From JABDLO01 sp041749255 (GTDB lineage Bacteria; Bacteroidota; Bacteroidia; Chitinophagales; Saprospiraceae), in assembly GCA_041749255.1 (NCBI GenBank), contig JBGTBR010000089.1, forward strand, positions 78,065 through 142,064: a DNA stretch of 64,000 nucleotides, read 5' to 3'. Each line of letters opens with the position of its first letter. Within the stretch, counting starts at the first letter, position 1. The position numbers and the translations under genes were made by a program. This document shows, one piece after another, positions 9,028 to 20,500 of this stretch. Under the pieces are notes generated by a model. That model was not told where the DNA came from. It worked only from the letters and a program-made list of their open reading frames with translations, and did not search any database.

Positions 9028-10560
9028 ATGCCCATATCGCACACAGATCAACTTTTTAACCTGGTAAAGTCTCTTTCAAAGGCTGAAAAAAGAAATTTCA
9101 GGATTTACTCTTCCAGAATACAGAATAGCCATTCGATGAAGTACATCCAACTATTTGATATATTGGAAAAACAAGACGAACTGGATGAAAGGATCATTTT
9201 GAAGAGATTTCCAAAATCCCAACTTCCCAATCTCAAAAGACATCTTTATAGCCAAATACTCATTTCTCTCAGGCTCATCCATAAAGGAAAACACGCTTTT
9301 ATTGAAATAAGAGAATTACTTGACTTTGCAGATATCCTCTATGGAAAAGGGCTCTATTTACAATCATTAAAGATATTGGAAAAGGCAAAAGTACTTGCGG
9401 ATAAAGCCAACGATGATCTCATGTACCTGCAAATACTCGAGTTTGAAAAACTCATTGAATCAAGGCATATAACCCGATCGGGATCATTAAAATCCAGGGA
9501 ACTCTTTGAAAAATCTACGGATAAATTGGAAGCCTCTACCCATGTAATCAGGCTTTCCAACCTCAAGATTTTTTTACACGGTCTATATATTCAAAATGGT
9601 CATGTAAAATCCAAAAAGGATGAAGATGAGATTACTTTGGTGTTTGAAGAGAACATATCTAAAATTCCAGTAGACAAACTGAAAACACTGGAAAGAGTGT
9701 ATTTGTATCAATCATTTGTATGGTATTATTACATCCTTATTGACTTTAGCCAGTGTTACAGATATGCACTCAACTGGGTCAATTTGTTGAAAAAAGAAAA
9801 GGATCTTGGTATAAGAGATCCCAATCTGCTCATGCGCGGATATCACTATCTTCTTACATCCGCTTATAATATGAGAGATGTTATCCAATACAATAAGTAT
9901 TTGGAAGAGCTTGAAACTTACAGAAAAAATAACTATAAAAAATTCAATACCAATACCCAAATCGTTTCTTTTCTATATGTCCATAACGGGCGTCTGAATT
10001 CTTACTTTCTGTCAGGTGAATTTGAAAATGGACTGCTCATATTACCCAGTACATTAAGGAGAATCAATAAATATGGAGATAAATTGGATGCACACCGGAT
10101 CATGGTTTTATATTTTAAAATTGCCTGGATGAATCTTGGAGCTGGCAAACCGTCCAATACAGTTAAATACCTCAATAAAATACTTACAATGGAAGTTGGA
10201 TTTCTACGTGAAGATATCCAGGGCTATTCCCGTCTTATGATGATACTTGCACATTATGAACTGGGAAATTTTGACATTATTCCTTATTTGATTGCTAATG
10301 CAGAACATTATTTTAAAAAGGTTACCTCCATTAATGAAATGCAGAAAAAGACCTTATTTTTTTTCAAAAAGGTGAGCGAAATGCCCTTGAATGAAAGAGT
10401 TAAAAAGTTTGAGGCATTTGAAAAGGAATTGCTTTATCTCTACCACAATAAGTATGAAAGTAAAGCCTTTTTATACCTGGATATCCTCTCCTGGATAAGA
10501 TCTAAAATCAGTGGTAAAACACTGGCTGCTATTACCAAAGAAACCATTGTTAAAAAGTAA
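9028..10560 (+). CDS. Helical repeat protein of unknown function (TPR-like)
   Basis: A 510-residue protein that I recognise only as a Bacteroidota-type hypothetical. It has no signal peptide and no membrane helix, so it should be cytoplasmic. The sequence is rich in leucine, lysine, tyrosine and aspartate, and reads as successive amphipathic helices: for example, ELLDFADILYGKGLYLQSLK near residue 95 and later pairs around 'AGKPSNTVKYLNKIL'. This spacing is like tetratricopeptide (TPR) repeats. The N-terminus (LVKSLSKAEKRNFRIY) is basic. It is followed after 12 bases by the DUF6495 gene, so the two are probably co-transcribed. No catalytic motif is visible; a scaffold or partner-binding role is only a guess from the fold type. 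Confidence 0.7.
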   Translation: MPISHTDQLFNLVKSLSKAEKRNFRIYSSRIQNSHSMKYIQLFDILEKQDELDERIILKRFPKSQLPNLKRHLYSQILISLRLIHKGKHAFIEIRELLDFADILYGKGLYLQSLKILEKAKVLADKANDDLMYLQILEFEKLIESRHITRSGSLKSRELFEKSTDKLEASTHVIRLSNLKIFLHGLYIQNGHVKSKKDEDEITLVFEENISKIPVDKLKTLERVYLYQSFVWYYYILIDFSQCYRYALNWVNLLKKEKDLGIRDPNLLMRGYHYLLTSAYNMRDVIQYNKYLEELETYRKNNYKKFNTNTQIVSFLYVHNGRLNSYFLSGEFENGLLILPSTLRRINKYGDKLDAHRIMVLYFKIAWMNLGAGKPSNTVKYLNKILTMEVGFLREDIQGYSRLMMILAHYELGNFDIIPYLIANAEHYFKKVTSINEMQKKTLFFFKKVSEMPLNERVKKFEAFEKELLYLYHNKYESKAFLYLDILSWIRSKISGKTLAAITKETIVKK

Positions 10561-10572
10561 AAGATCGCGACA

Positions 10573-11046
10573 TTGATACGATTTAAAAGACTCACAAAAG
10601 AAGAACTAAAACTATTGCAGCATGAATTTATCCAATTTTTAATAGCCCAGGGAATCGATTCGGGAGAGTGGGTAAGGATTAAAAAAGTACTACCTGAAAA
10701 ATCAAAATTATTGGTAGATCAATTCAGTAATCTTGTATTGGAAAAAGCTTTAAAAAATGTTCAGTATCTGGAGTATCATTCGCCAAAAAAAATTGCTTCT
10801 ATACATTGTGGAGAAGATATGATGAGATTAGCTGTTATAGAAGTGACGGAAAATTCTGATGTTGATTTGACAGACAATAAATACATCCAACTTTTAATAA
10901 AAACTCCTAAAAATAAGGTAAAAATATACCAATCAGAAAAGGCTTACCGTATAAATAGAGAGGAAGAAGTTTTCAGCTATACAGAGAAAGGTTGGATGGT
11001 CAGTGATGGTAAACTCTTTAATTCCGTGTTGACAGCCAACACTTAA
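10573..11046 (+). CDS. DUF6495-like conserved Bacteroidota protein
   Basis: A 157-residue cytoplasmic protein without signal peptide or membrane segments. The opening FKRLTKEELKLLQHEFIQFL followed by GIDSGEWVRIKK, and 'VQYLEYHSPKKIASIHC' in the middle, resemble the small Bacteroidota family DUF6495, whose function is unknown. The start is taken at a TTG codon because it gives the family-like beginning MIRFKRLTKEEL; no ATG is available until well inside the conserved region. It begins 12 bases after the preceding gene, so the two are probably one transcript. The assignment is from memory of the family pattern, hence moderate confidence in the name but high confidence that this is a real gene. 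Confidence 0.7.
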   Translation: MIRFKRLTKEELKLLQHEFIQFLIAQGIDSGEWVRIKKVLPEKSKLLVDQFSNLVLEKALKNVQYLEYHSPKKIASIHCGEDMMRLAVIEVTENSDVDLTDNKYIQLLIKTPKNKVKIYQSEKAYRINREEEVFSYTEKGWMVSDGKLFNSVLTANT

Positions 11047-11052
11047 TATCAG

Positions 11053-11081
11053 AAAAGGAGCCTTCCAATTTGGAAGACTCC
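11053..11081 (-). terminator. Terminator of the 1946-aa HYR/T9SS gene
   Basis: On the minus strand the hairpin GGAGTCTTCC-AAATT-GGAAGGCTCC (10-bp stem with one U-G wobble) is followed by TTTT. On the plus strand the same hairpin has a C-A mismatch and no U tract, so it belongs to the minus-strand gene ending at 11111. Confidence 0.75.
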
Positions 11082-11110
11082 CGCTCTTACATATCACTAA
11101 AACTCACGGA

Positions 11111-14100
11111 TTATTCTATTTTGATCATACGTTTACTTACCGTTGTGTCTCCATACGTAACTTCGTAGATGAGTACACGCCCTGATAATTGACTATTTTT
11201 ACTTATTTCTCTGGTGTGAGTACCAGCAGGATAAAATTCAGTGACATTCATGAGTTCACGACCACTGATATCCCTTATAACGAACTGAATATTTCCGTCC
11301 TGGGGAACATCAAATTTGATCATGGTTCTGTCTCTCCATGGATTGGGAAAGTTCTGATACACATTGAAGGGTAGATCTTCCTCCACTGTCCATGCAAGAA
11401 CTAATTTTGCCAGATTTTCTTCATTGCCCTTATAATACGCTTCCGGTTTTAACCAGGAATCACTTATACGCACCATCTCACTTAACTTACCATCAGCCAT
11501 TGCAACAGCATGTATTTTAAATAACACCAATTCGCCTGAACCAATGGAAAGAGGAACATGAGAAGAGAAACTCATTCTGGCTTCATTGTCCAAAATCAGA
11601 AAGTTTTGATGATCTGCATCTATGGAACCTTTGTCCCACCCTGTAAATCTCAGGTCAGAACTCTCCAATGCATATTGCAGTCCCATCAATATATCCGTAT
11701 TGCCGTAAAATTCCATGATGACCTCTTCACCAAATTCGATTTCTCTGTCTTTAATGTTTAATATATACTCGCGGGTAGAACGATAGGTATTATCCTTGTC
11801 TCTGATATTAACGGCAGCATCCCCGCTCACATCCCCAACCTTAACTGCTATAAAATCAATTTCCATATCCTTCTCCAGTTGATCAATTTTGTAGTCAGTT
11901 GGCAGATCAGCCAACCAGAGATTTGGATCCTCTACATCATAAGATGCGTCTACAAATTTCCAATTTTTATTATGAAGGAAGTGATCCCTATGGCCTAAAA
12001 TCACTCTTCTGAGTTCCATAATATCAGCTACAGAAATTCTTCCATCATTATTAATATCAGCAGCCAGTTTACGATATGGAGAATCTATGGTCTGAGCGCC
12101 AAGAATATGCCTTTGAATGATCACAAGATCCAGTGTGCTGACACCGTTGAGGATGTCATCGTTCTTTTCTGGCTCCACCCTGTACTGACCACCTTTTTCC
12201 ATCAGTCCAAAATGATATTCGCCTTGCACATTTGTTGTGGCAGAAGGTATTTCTGCACCAAATAAATGAACCTCAGTGTTCTCTACAGATCGGTATGTAT
12301 CAGTGTACACTCTACCGTATATACCTACTCTAGGTGAGTTGACAGGGCAAATACCCAAACTATCCTCAATGATCCTTATATGTACATTTACAAAAGCCTG
12401 ATTTCCATTTTCGTCAGTAACCCAGAATTGAATGGGTTGTATACCTATATCATCACAACCATAAGTACGCTCCGTGTCAGTAGTATCTGAAGAAAAACTA
12501 AACACCAGTTCAAAACCACATGGGTGAAAACTTTTATTGTCAAATAATTCCGAATATATAGTTACCATAGCAGTATCATCACCAGGCCCACCACCGAAGT
12601 CCATAGGAATGAGTGTTGTACTGAGAGTATCAAACGCTATAGGTGTCGGAGGTTTTGCATGAACCACCTCTATGGCATAGTCGCACATTGTACTATTTCC
12701 ACATCTGTCTAAGACCTCCCAGAATATTCTATGTATGCCTACTTCAAATGAATCAGTGGCTACTTTTCCAACTCCGGACACATCAATCATTCCATCATCG
12801 TCCATATCGATTGAATAGAGGTAAATTAATTCATCTACAGGAGTGCAATCATCATCTGCATCAATGGTAAGATTGAGCTCAACCTTTCCACAATCCACTG
12901 AGTTATTACCTATAATGGTGTCAACACAACTGCTCAGTATTATAGGTGCAATGGTATTGGATATTTTGATGATCTGCTCCTTTTCAAAAGTAAGAAATTC
13001 AGTACCATTAATGGTTTCTATCTGGGTACACCAATCAATGACTCTCCAGGTGCGTACGATCTTGAAACACGCTTCACTCCCCTCAGTTGCATCGAAAATT
13101 TCCTCCCAATAATTATAAGCAGACAAATTGCAAAATGTATCAGGAAGTACAGGGAATCCATAGGCTTCAGGTAGATTTTCCGGCAAAAGATCATCATTGT
13201 TTTCGCAAAGGTTTACTATAGTGGTATCCTGAGGCCAAATGATATCTTCATAACTCAAAGTATCATTAACGATAAAATATATAGTCTGCTCACAAGTCTG
13301 CACCGTATCACCAATTGAGTTGACAAGGTCAAATATTCTGGTTACTTCTCCAATGCCACATTGATTAAAATCTACTTCTACTCTTTCAGTAATTTCAAAA
13401 TTTTCCGGGCAGTTATCTATTGCTTCAGGAAATCCAAAATCAGTAGTCAGGCTATTAAAATCATAGTTTTGCCTGCAATCTACCGTAGAATCAGGAAGAC
13501 AAGTCATTTTAGGTTCAATCTTATCCTGTACTGCCACATTGATCATGCATATATTGGTATTTTCATTTTCATCCATTACCAATAAAGCCACCATGATATT
13601 TTTACCCGCATCTTCACAGCAGAAAAACAATTGCTCAACCCATTCATCTTCGCTATCACAGCCTGGATCCAGTCTCTTCGCCAAAAAACTCACATCTGTA
13701 CATACGTCGTAACTACCATTGTCAAGCGTGTTGGCATGTAATGTCGCAGTACCAAATTGATTTAATGCTACGATAAGATTTTGACGACAAATAGGCGTAG
13801 GCACATGTAAATCCATAACTGTAATGGTAATTTCGTGATAAGCGGCCTGGTTACATTTGTCAATCACTTCGTAAATAATGAGGTGCTCACCTTCAGGCAA
13901 TTGAATAGTGCCTCCATTGCTGTTGGCCAAATATCCAAATGGGTAGTCGATGTTTACTTTGATAAGATTCGTGCAAAGATCGGTGAATCCAATGGGTGGT
14001 AAGACCACTGTAGCAATACATTCATGTGCTCCTGTACTTACTGTCCTATCTTGGGGAAGAGAAGATAAAACCGGAGGAAGTGTATCCAATACATCGATGA

Positions 14101-16951
14101 ATTGTATCCATTCTCTGAGATTAATTTCAGTACACCACCATTCCCCAACTTCCCAAAAACGCCTGATCCTCTTCTTGCATTCAGTATCAATATCAATCGA
14201 GTCTTTGTATCTTACAAATCCGTTACAAATAATTCCCATCTCAAGGGGATAAAGATCCATGCCATTAAGTTGAGGCGAACCGGTTACTGAAGGATGTGGA
14301 TTACCGAATTCGTCTAACTCAAAACCTGTTCCGCAAATCAAAGGATTTCCACCCATTTCCCACATATTCTCCGGCCAGACTATACCATCTAAATCCGTTC
14401 GCCTCAAACCAACTTCCTGTACACAAGTATCTTTGTTGCCACCTAAATCAGTGGCTATCCATGTTCGAATTAATCTACCTGTAAGTTCAGGATCGCATTG
14501 GAAAGTTTCCCACACCTGATTAACGAGCTCAATGGTGGCACCACAATTATCAGTAAAATCCGGAGGTATGGGATCGTTATTGAGTTCTGTGCAGGAAATG
14601 GTATCATTGACACATATGATCATGGGTGGTAATTTGTCTTCGACAGTTACTTCGGCATGACATACTAAATCTCCACATTCTATGGTATAAATATAGGTAT
14701 TACCCACATCGCCAACATTGAAGATATTTGGAAGAATGGCTCCGTGTTTATCCTTTATAGTAATGGTACAGCTATCGAGACAGCCATACATATCTCCACT
14801 CAAAACAGAACCAGGAGTTAGCATTTCGTCCAAACAGATTTCACTAAGTGACATATTGACATCTTTACAAAGCAATGCATCGGGTTGAAATTCATCAATG
14901 TGAATTTGGAATGTGCAAGTATCTCTGTTATCGTAATCATCAATGAGTTCGAAGCGTACGAAATAGACTCCCTGAGGTAACCTGTTTCCCATTTCCAATC
15001 CATCAACATAAAGAACTTCTGGATCTGTTATTGGGCATGAACTTCCATTGGTTGGAGCAGGAATCGCCACCAGCGTATCGCAGGCAAGTGCATCCAATAC
15101 GATAAATATATCCTCAGGACATATCAACAGAGGTGATAATACTGTGACCTCCAAAGAATTGGTATTGGTGCAGTTGGTTGTATTATCTGTAACCTCCAGG
15201 GTTAAAGTATGCACTCCCGATGTTTCCCACCTGATCTGAACATTTCTTGAATTCATCCCCTGCAATATGGTTCCACCGCCTGATATTGACCAGCTATAAG
15301 AAACATCCAGTGGATCCGCTTCAGCTCCGTAATGAACTGTATCTCCAGGACAAGCCACGTGATCATCATCATAGTCTAGATCTGCCATGAATGGATCAGT
15401 AACAGAAGTTCCCGCCGTTCTAAAAGCATTGTTGGGGATATCCACTACAGAAATATCAAACATGCAAGTATCAGTGCATCCATTTGGAGCGGTATACACC
15501 ACAGTTATGGTATTATTTCCAATCATTGCCTCTGAAGCATCAAAAATATTTCCATCGACACCGTCACCGGAAAAAATGAAACTGCCCCCTATAGGATCCT
15601 CATCGTAATCCAATGTAGTAAGATCTAATGTCTCATTGGCACATAAACTTGTATCAGAAGGACATGTTATAGCAGGAAGTGGTAATACTTCAAAGTAATA
15701 AAAATAGCTGGTTGCACAGCCTGGTATTGAACTTGAAAGAGTGACTTCTATAGATTTAGAGCCTGGGCCTGAATTCCAGTCGCCTATGGGAGTAGCAGAT
15801 TCATCATCATCAAAATAATTTTCACAAGTTGTAGATGCATCTCCACTATTATATGCGCACCACATATAAGTGTAGGTTTCATTATCAATGCTGTCAATCA
15901 GGACACTGTATTGTACTCCCTGAGTATTATCACAAATATCCCCATCCGGGTCAGCCATGATGGTAGCCATTTGTATTTCATATAGAGTAATGCTGAATCC
16001 GCATGTTTCTGAACTTTCACAACCCGTACTTCTATCTCTGATAACAGAGCAAAATTCATAAGTACCGACAGGTGCGGTACCTTCAAGCCTAACCGTTCTA
16101 CGGTTTGTAGTAGATATTGACAAAACGCCTGGAATATCATCACCAGGAGAGAAGCTGGTGCCAGGTGCAATTCCTGCCGGATTAGCTCCTATTGTCCAAA
16201 CTGCTTCAAAATCCGTCGGGGCTCCTGGCAAAATAACGCGTGCACGTGGTCTGTCATCTCCTGTTACTCCTTCACATGCAAATTCCATTATGATATCAGG
16301 AGTTGGAGCATCGGGAAGCTCACTTCCACTAAAGATAAAAGAACCAGCATGAAATACATCTGGTGATATATTGGGATCAGTAGGATATCCAAAACCAACA
16401 CCACCAAAACGAGAACCATCAAAAGTGAGTATACCTCCAGAGTTTATAATAACATCGAGGCCTCCTAATGAAGAGTTTCCATTTCGTTCACCTAAACCAT
16501 ATCCAACAGCAACAATAGTGTAGGTGCCAGGAGTAAGTAAAACAGGGCCAATTGCCTGTACCCGGTACGACCCTTGCAACGGATCTCCAGAACCGGATAA
16601 AGTAACCGGGCCAACTACAATAACTTCATCCGAATTGCGTATTATTCCAACTGTGATATCATTATTGAGACCATCTTGCATATCATCAAATGCTGCAAGA
16701 GCCTCGATCATAATATCAGTAGTGTTTGTGAATACGAGTCCTAGTCTTTCAACATATTCCTGGTTCCCATCAGTGATAGCTCCTTCATAGGCTAAAACAG
16801 AAGGACATTGCCCCACTAAATTAATGGATGATAAAACAAAAAATCCCAGGATTAAAATGTTCCTAAAAAACATTTTGTTCCAAAGAGAAAAAAGAGATGC
16901 TACTGCAAAAGCAGATGCTGGATTTAGTTTTAAAATTTTGAGCGCTTCCAT
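11111..16951 (-). CDS. Giant secreted HYR/PKD-like, dockerin and T9SS-sorted surface protein
   Basis: A predicted exported protein of 1946 residues. A clear signal peptide starts at residue 27 (MFFRNILILGFF...NLVGQ), so the true start may be the ATG at 16873 rather than 16951. The N-terminal 200 residues form a beta-rich domain, followed by PKD/Ig-like segments (CPGDTVHYGAEADP) and many HYR-type repeats with paired cysteines and 'DxxGNxxxC' ends. Near residue 1560 is a carboxypeptidase-regulatory-like domain, then a dockerin pair at about 1595-1650 (first half STLDLVIIQRHILG, second half ADINNDGRISVADIMELRRV), a beta-rich region and a C-terminal T9SS type A sorting domain (NVYQNFPNPWRDRT to KRMIKIE). 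It should be secreted through the type IX system and anchored or released outside. It is a paralogue of the next gene. The ligand is unknown. Confidence 0.9.
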   Translation of the reverse strand: MEALKILKLNPASAFAVASLFSLWNKMFFRNILILGFFVLSSINLVGQCPSVLAYEGAITDGNQEYVERLGLVFTNTTDIMIEALAAFDDMQDGLNNDITVGIIRNSDEVIVVGPVTLSGSGDPLQGSYRVQAIGPVLLTPGTYTIVAVGYGLGERNGNSSLGGLDVIINSGGILTFDGSRFGGVGFGYPTDPNISPDVFHAGSFIFSGSELPDAPTPDIIMEFACEGVTGDDRPRARVILPGAPTDFEAVWTIGANPAGIAPGTSFSPGDDIPGVLSISTTNRRTVRLEGTAPVGTYEFCSVIRDRSTGCESSETCGFSITLYEIQMATIMADPDGDICDNTQGVQYSVLIDSIDNETYTYMWCAYNSGDASTTCENYFDDDESATPIGDWNSGPGSKSIEVTLSSSIPGCATSYFYYFEVLPLPAITCPSDTSLCANETLDLTTLDYDEDPIGGSFIFSGDGVDGNIFDASEAMIGNNTITVVYTAPNGCTDTCMFDISVVDIPNNAFRTAGTSVTDPFMADLDYDDDHVACPGDTVHYGAEADPLDVSYSWSISGGGTILQGMNSRNVQIRWETSGVHTLTLEVTDNTTNCTNTNSLEVTVLSPLLICPEDIFIVLDALACDTLVAIPAPTNGSSCPITDPEVLYVDGLEMGNRLPQGVYFVRFELIDDYDNRDTCTFQIHIDEFQPDALLCKDVNMSLSEICLDEMLTPGSVLSGDMYGCLDSCTITIKDKHGAILPNIFNVGDVGNTYIYTIECGDLVCHAEVTVEDKLPPMIICVNDTISCTELNNDPIPPDFTDNCGATIELVNQVWETFQCDPELTGRLIRTWIATDLGGNKDTCVQEVGLRRTDLDGIVWPENMWEMGGNPLICGTGFELDEFGNPHPSVTGSPQLNGMDLYPLEMGIICNGFVRYKDSIDIDTECKKRIRRFWEVGEWWCTEINLREWIQFIDVLDTLPPVLSSLPQDRTVSTGAHECIATVVLPPIGFTDLCTNLIKVNIDYPFGYLANSNGGTIQLPEGEHLIIYEVIDKCNQAAYHEITITVMDLHVPTPICRQNLIVALNQFGTATLHANTLDNGSYDVCTDVSFLAKRLDPGCDSEDEWVEQLFFCCEDAGKNIMVALLVMDENENTNICMINVAVQDKIEPKMTCLPDSTVDCRQNYDFNSLTTDFGFPEAIDNCPENFEITERVEVDFNQCGIGEVTRIFDLVNSIGDTVQTCEQTIYFIVNDTLSYEDIIWPQDTTIVNLCENNDDLLPENLPEAYGFPVLPDTFCNLSAYNYWEEIFDATEGSEACFKIVRTWRVIDWCTQIETINGTEFLTFEKEQIIKISNTIAPIILSSCVDTIIGNNSVDCGKVELNLTIDADDDCTPVDELIYLYSIDMDDDGMIDVSGVGKVATDSFEVGIHRIFWEVLDRCGNSTMCDYAIEVVHAKPPTPIAFDTLSTTLIPMDFGGGPGDDTAMVTIYSELFDNKSFHPCGFELVFSFSSDTTDTERTYGCDDIGIQPIQFWVTDENGNQAFVNVHIRIIEDSLGICPVNSPRVGIYGRVYTDTYRSVENTEVHLFGAEIPSATTNVQGEYHFGLMEKGGQYRVEPEKNDDILNGVSTLDLVIIQRHILGAQTIDSPYRKLAADINNDGRISVADIMELRRVILGHRDHFLHNKNWKFVDASYDVEDPNLWLADLPTDYKIDQLEKDMEIDFIAVKVGDVSGDAAVNIRDKDNTYRSTREYILNIKDREIEFGEEVIMEFYGNTDILMGLQYALESSDLRFTGWDKGSIDADHQNFLILDNEARMSFSSHVPLSIGSGELVLFKIHAVAMADGKLSEMVRISDSWLKPEAYYKGNEENLAKLVLAWTVEEDLPFNVYQNFPNPWRDRTMIKFDVPQDGNIQFVIRDISGRELMNVTEFYPAGTHTREISKNSQLSGRVLIYEVTYGDTTVSKRMIKIE

Positions 16952-17526
16952 GAGAATTCTATTTTAATGATACTTTTGAGTCTTGGCATTGTGATAGAAA
17001 TAGATCAACTGAAACACAGAAGACATGAGAAAGTACCCACATCATAAAGTGTTACCATTAAGTTTAAAATGTAACTACACCAATTTTAGGAAAATGCTTT
17101 GAATCAACAGAGCAATGTAAAAGGTGGAGAAGCTACATCACTCATTCTCAGGAGGCTGATTTGAAGTAAAATCATAACAAATGTAATTATTTTATAATAT
17201 ATTATAACATGTAATTAAATATTTTATACATATTTATTATATTTAATATATAACTTCTTGTATTATAATAATACATTTGCAAGTAACACGTGGATAAAAA
17301 ATGAATATAATAGGCATACTTATGGTAATTACACCTCATGCAAGAATGTATTAGAGTCGCTACTATTTGAAAGTTAAACACCTAAAATCCCAAGTATTAT
17401 TAAGTTGATTTTCTATCGTATGTGCAGTTATTGCTCCGATTTTGTTTATGCCAATTGTGAAATAATATCTATATAATGCTAACTATATACAAATAATCGA
17501 AGACTGATGGTTTGGAATATCGTCAA
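16952..17526. other. AT-rich intergenic region upstream of the 1946-aa gene
   Basis: About 575 bases, strongly AT-rich in its middle (17160-17290), with no credible coding sequence. It must contain the promoter of the minus-strand 1946-aa gene. A TACATTTG box on the minus strand (plus-strand CAAATGTA at 17178-17185) fits the -7 consensus of Bacteroidota but has no TTG at the right distance, so I do not call a promoter. Confidence 0.5.
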
Positions 17527-17560
17527 AATTAAAAAGAGGCAGCCAAATTGACCGCCCCTC
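17527..17560 (-). terminator. Terminator of the 2184-aa HYR/T9SS gene
   Basis: On the minus strand GAGGGGCGGTC-AATTT-GGCTGCCTC folds into a 9-bp stem with a two-base bulge and is followed by TTTTTAATTTT. It lies 31 bases after the stop codon of the upstream minus-strand gene. The five-base loop AATTT resembles that of the terminator after the paralogous gene. Confidence 0.7.
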
Positions 17561-17591
17561 AAGATGTATAAAGTATCAATCCCAATATATC

Positions 17592-20500
17592 TTACTTCAA
17601 CAAGATCATTTTTCCTTGTTGAATTTCTTTACTGCTTGCCACCTCATACAGTATCATTCCTGTTGCAGGCAAATCACTTCTATCAATTCGGACATCATTT
17701 CTACCATGAACAGCCTGAATTAATTTTTGATGTAAAAATCGCCCATTGCTGTCATAGAAATTCATCACAACATGATCCTCATAGGAGATATAAAAACTGA
17801 CATCTGTGTATTCTGCCCACGGATTAGGTGAAGTAGATAAGATGGAAAGTGCATGTATTTCAAGAACTTCATTCATCTCTATGCTCTTTGTAATCATTAC
17901 CTCATCACTCAAGATATACACTTCTGAAGGCAATCTATCCTGAACCAATTTCAAAGAACCGGGATTCAAACCAGGAATAACAAATATCTCATCTCCCTTT
18001 GATATATGGACATAATTTCCTCCTGATGTATTCCAACTTAAATGTAGAGTTCCATTCTTATTGATATTGTAATTAGAAGAGCTAAATCCCTCCATAGAAG
18101 AATGGATCACCTGAGACTCACTGATCCCAGTCAAAGAAAATTGCATACCTGTCGCTTTCATGTCTTCATTTGCACGAATGATTAACTGGCCATCCTGATG
18201 AACTACCTCAAAAATGACTGACTGCAAGGTATTTCTTGTAGATATTTGCCTTGAATTTACCCTGGCAGAATAATCTACATCTCCAATCTTTATCCCTGTA
18301 AACTGAACCGTTGTTGGGCTATCAAAATGAAGTAATTCTATACTTTCTGGCCACTCCTCATAGAAAAGGTTTTCATTGTCAGGAAATTGGTACTTTCTGT
18401 CAATCATCCTCCAGCTTGTATTTTCGGGAAATGCATCAAGAACACCCAACAATACTTTTCTCAGGGTAATTAAATCCGTGGAGGATATGGTTTTATTGTT
18501 ATCAACATCAGCCGCTATGAGTTGGTAAGATCCTGCCAGTGGCTCTGTTCCCATAATATGACGTTGTATTCTTACCAAATCAAGCGTAGAAAGTCCATTT
18601 AACACATCGTCATTTTTATATGGTTCTATGGTAATATTAGCACCGTATTCTAAATCATCAATAACAAAGAATCCATTGGCATTGGTAGTCTTCTCAACTT
18701 CCATATCACCACTCACTTTTATTTTTACACCTTCTACATTCTCACCCTGTGCATTGGTTACTACTCCTCCTGCCACCAATCCGTCCGGACAGAAGTTATT
18801 TCCATCTGTAACCTGAACCTGACTTTCACATTCGTCAACTATCATTCCACCTCTCCATGCATAAATCGGATTTTCCTTATGAGGTCCACCCGGATCGCCT
18901 GGCATAAAAACATCATCACAATCAAATGTGATTGTAGGAACATTAGAACTTACATTGCTGAATGAGTATACCAAATTTGAATAATCATAACAAGGATTCG
19001 TGGTGATGACAATACTATTCACATTCACAGTGACTGTCTGGTTATCAGTAATCGCAGCAAATATTTTACCACATGGCAAAGTCAACATGGTATCAGGTAT
19101 TGTGAGACTGAAAGAATCTTCTCCTACATTTCCGCAAAGATCTGTAGCCGTAACCGAAATGATATACGTTCCAGGAGGATAATCTCCAGTGATATCAATA
19201 CTGTTATTGTCATCTGCAAAAGGTGAGTCATTTGTAAAAACCAATTCATCGAATGGTGTACAATTATCGCTTGCAGAAAATTGTGCAATATTAAAATTAA
19301 ACTCACAGGTTTCGGTGGAAAGGGTACCACTGAGAGTAACATCTGCAGGAGCAACCACAACTGGTGCTATCAAATCCTGAATTACTATGGTTTGCATATA
19401 AACCCACATTCCAGCCATGGTAACACCATCAAACTGGCATCTGTCAATGATGGTATATGTTCTTATTATAGTATCATTACAGGCATTTCCAGCTGTAAGT
19501 AACATGTCAGAAAAAGTAACTTCCACATCTGCGCAATCCACATTTTCTACATCTATCACTGGCTCTCCTCCAAAATCGCCAAGATCACCTGGAGATTGAC
19601 AATCGGTGAGTATAATTTCAGATGTAGGGGGTGTTATGTTAGCTTCTCCAAATACATCTTCCGGCCCCTCAATTGTTATGATCTGGTCACAAATTTCAAC
19701 ATTGCCACTGGCATCCGTCACAGTTATTCTCCTTGTCAAGACTCCAATACCGCATTCATTGGTTGCATCTACCAATACGGTAACGTTAACCATTACTTCT
19801 TCCCCATCGCAATTGTCAATTACAGAATAACCTACTAATCCTTCAAAGTCTCCATCAAAATCCAAGCATGACAGAGTAATATTCTCACACTCGAGCATAG
19901 GTGGGATACTATCTATAACTGTAACTATAGCTACACATTCACTTTCATTATCATTAGAATCAGTAACAGTAAGAGTCACCATGTTTTGCCCCTGGTCATC
20001 ACAGTCAAATGTATCTTTGTCTATGGTCAATACTATATCATTGAAACATCCTCCTGCACTACCTCCATTCACATCATCAGGTGTAATTGATGCCATACCA
20101 TTCTCATCCAGATAAATTGTTATATCCATGGGTATGCACATCAACATGGTGCCATCTTCTACTATTACTGTAAGTTCACATGTACTTGTATTTCCAGAGT
20201 TGTCTGTTACGGTGTAGATGACTAAATTGGCCCCCAGATCATCGCAGGTAAATAATGTTTTACTCAGCAGGCTATCAACTATGATACCGCATAAATCAAA
20301 ACTACCATTATCTACATCACCTGGAGTGATGATCACTTCATTGCTTTCACCAATTATAACAACAATGGTATCCAGAACCACACACACTGGAGCGACATTG
20401 TCTTCTACGGTTACATTCACCATACAATCAGTAGTATTGCCACTATTGTCGGTAAGTGTTAATATGATTTCTATAATAGTACCACTGTCTTCGCAACTGA

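Noticed and set aside
17268..17279. TACATTTG box on the plus strand in the gap between the giant genes
   Set aside because: It matches the -7 consensus but no plus-strand gene follows, so it is probably a chance match in AT-rich DNA.
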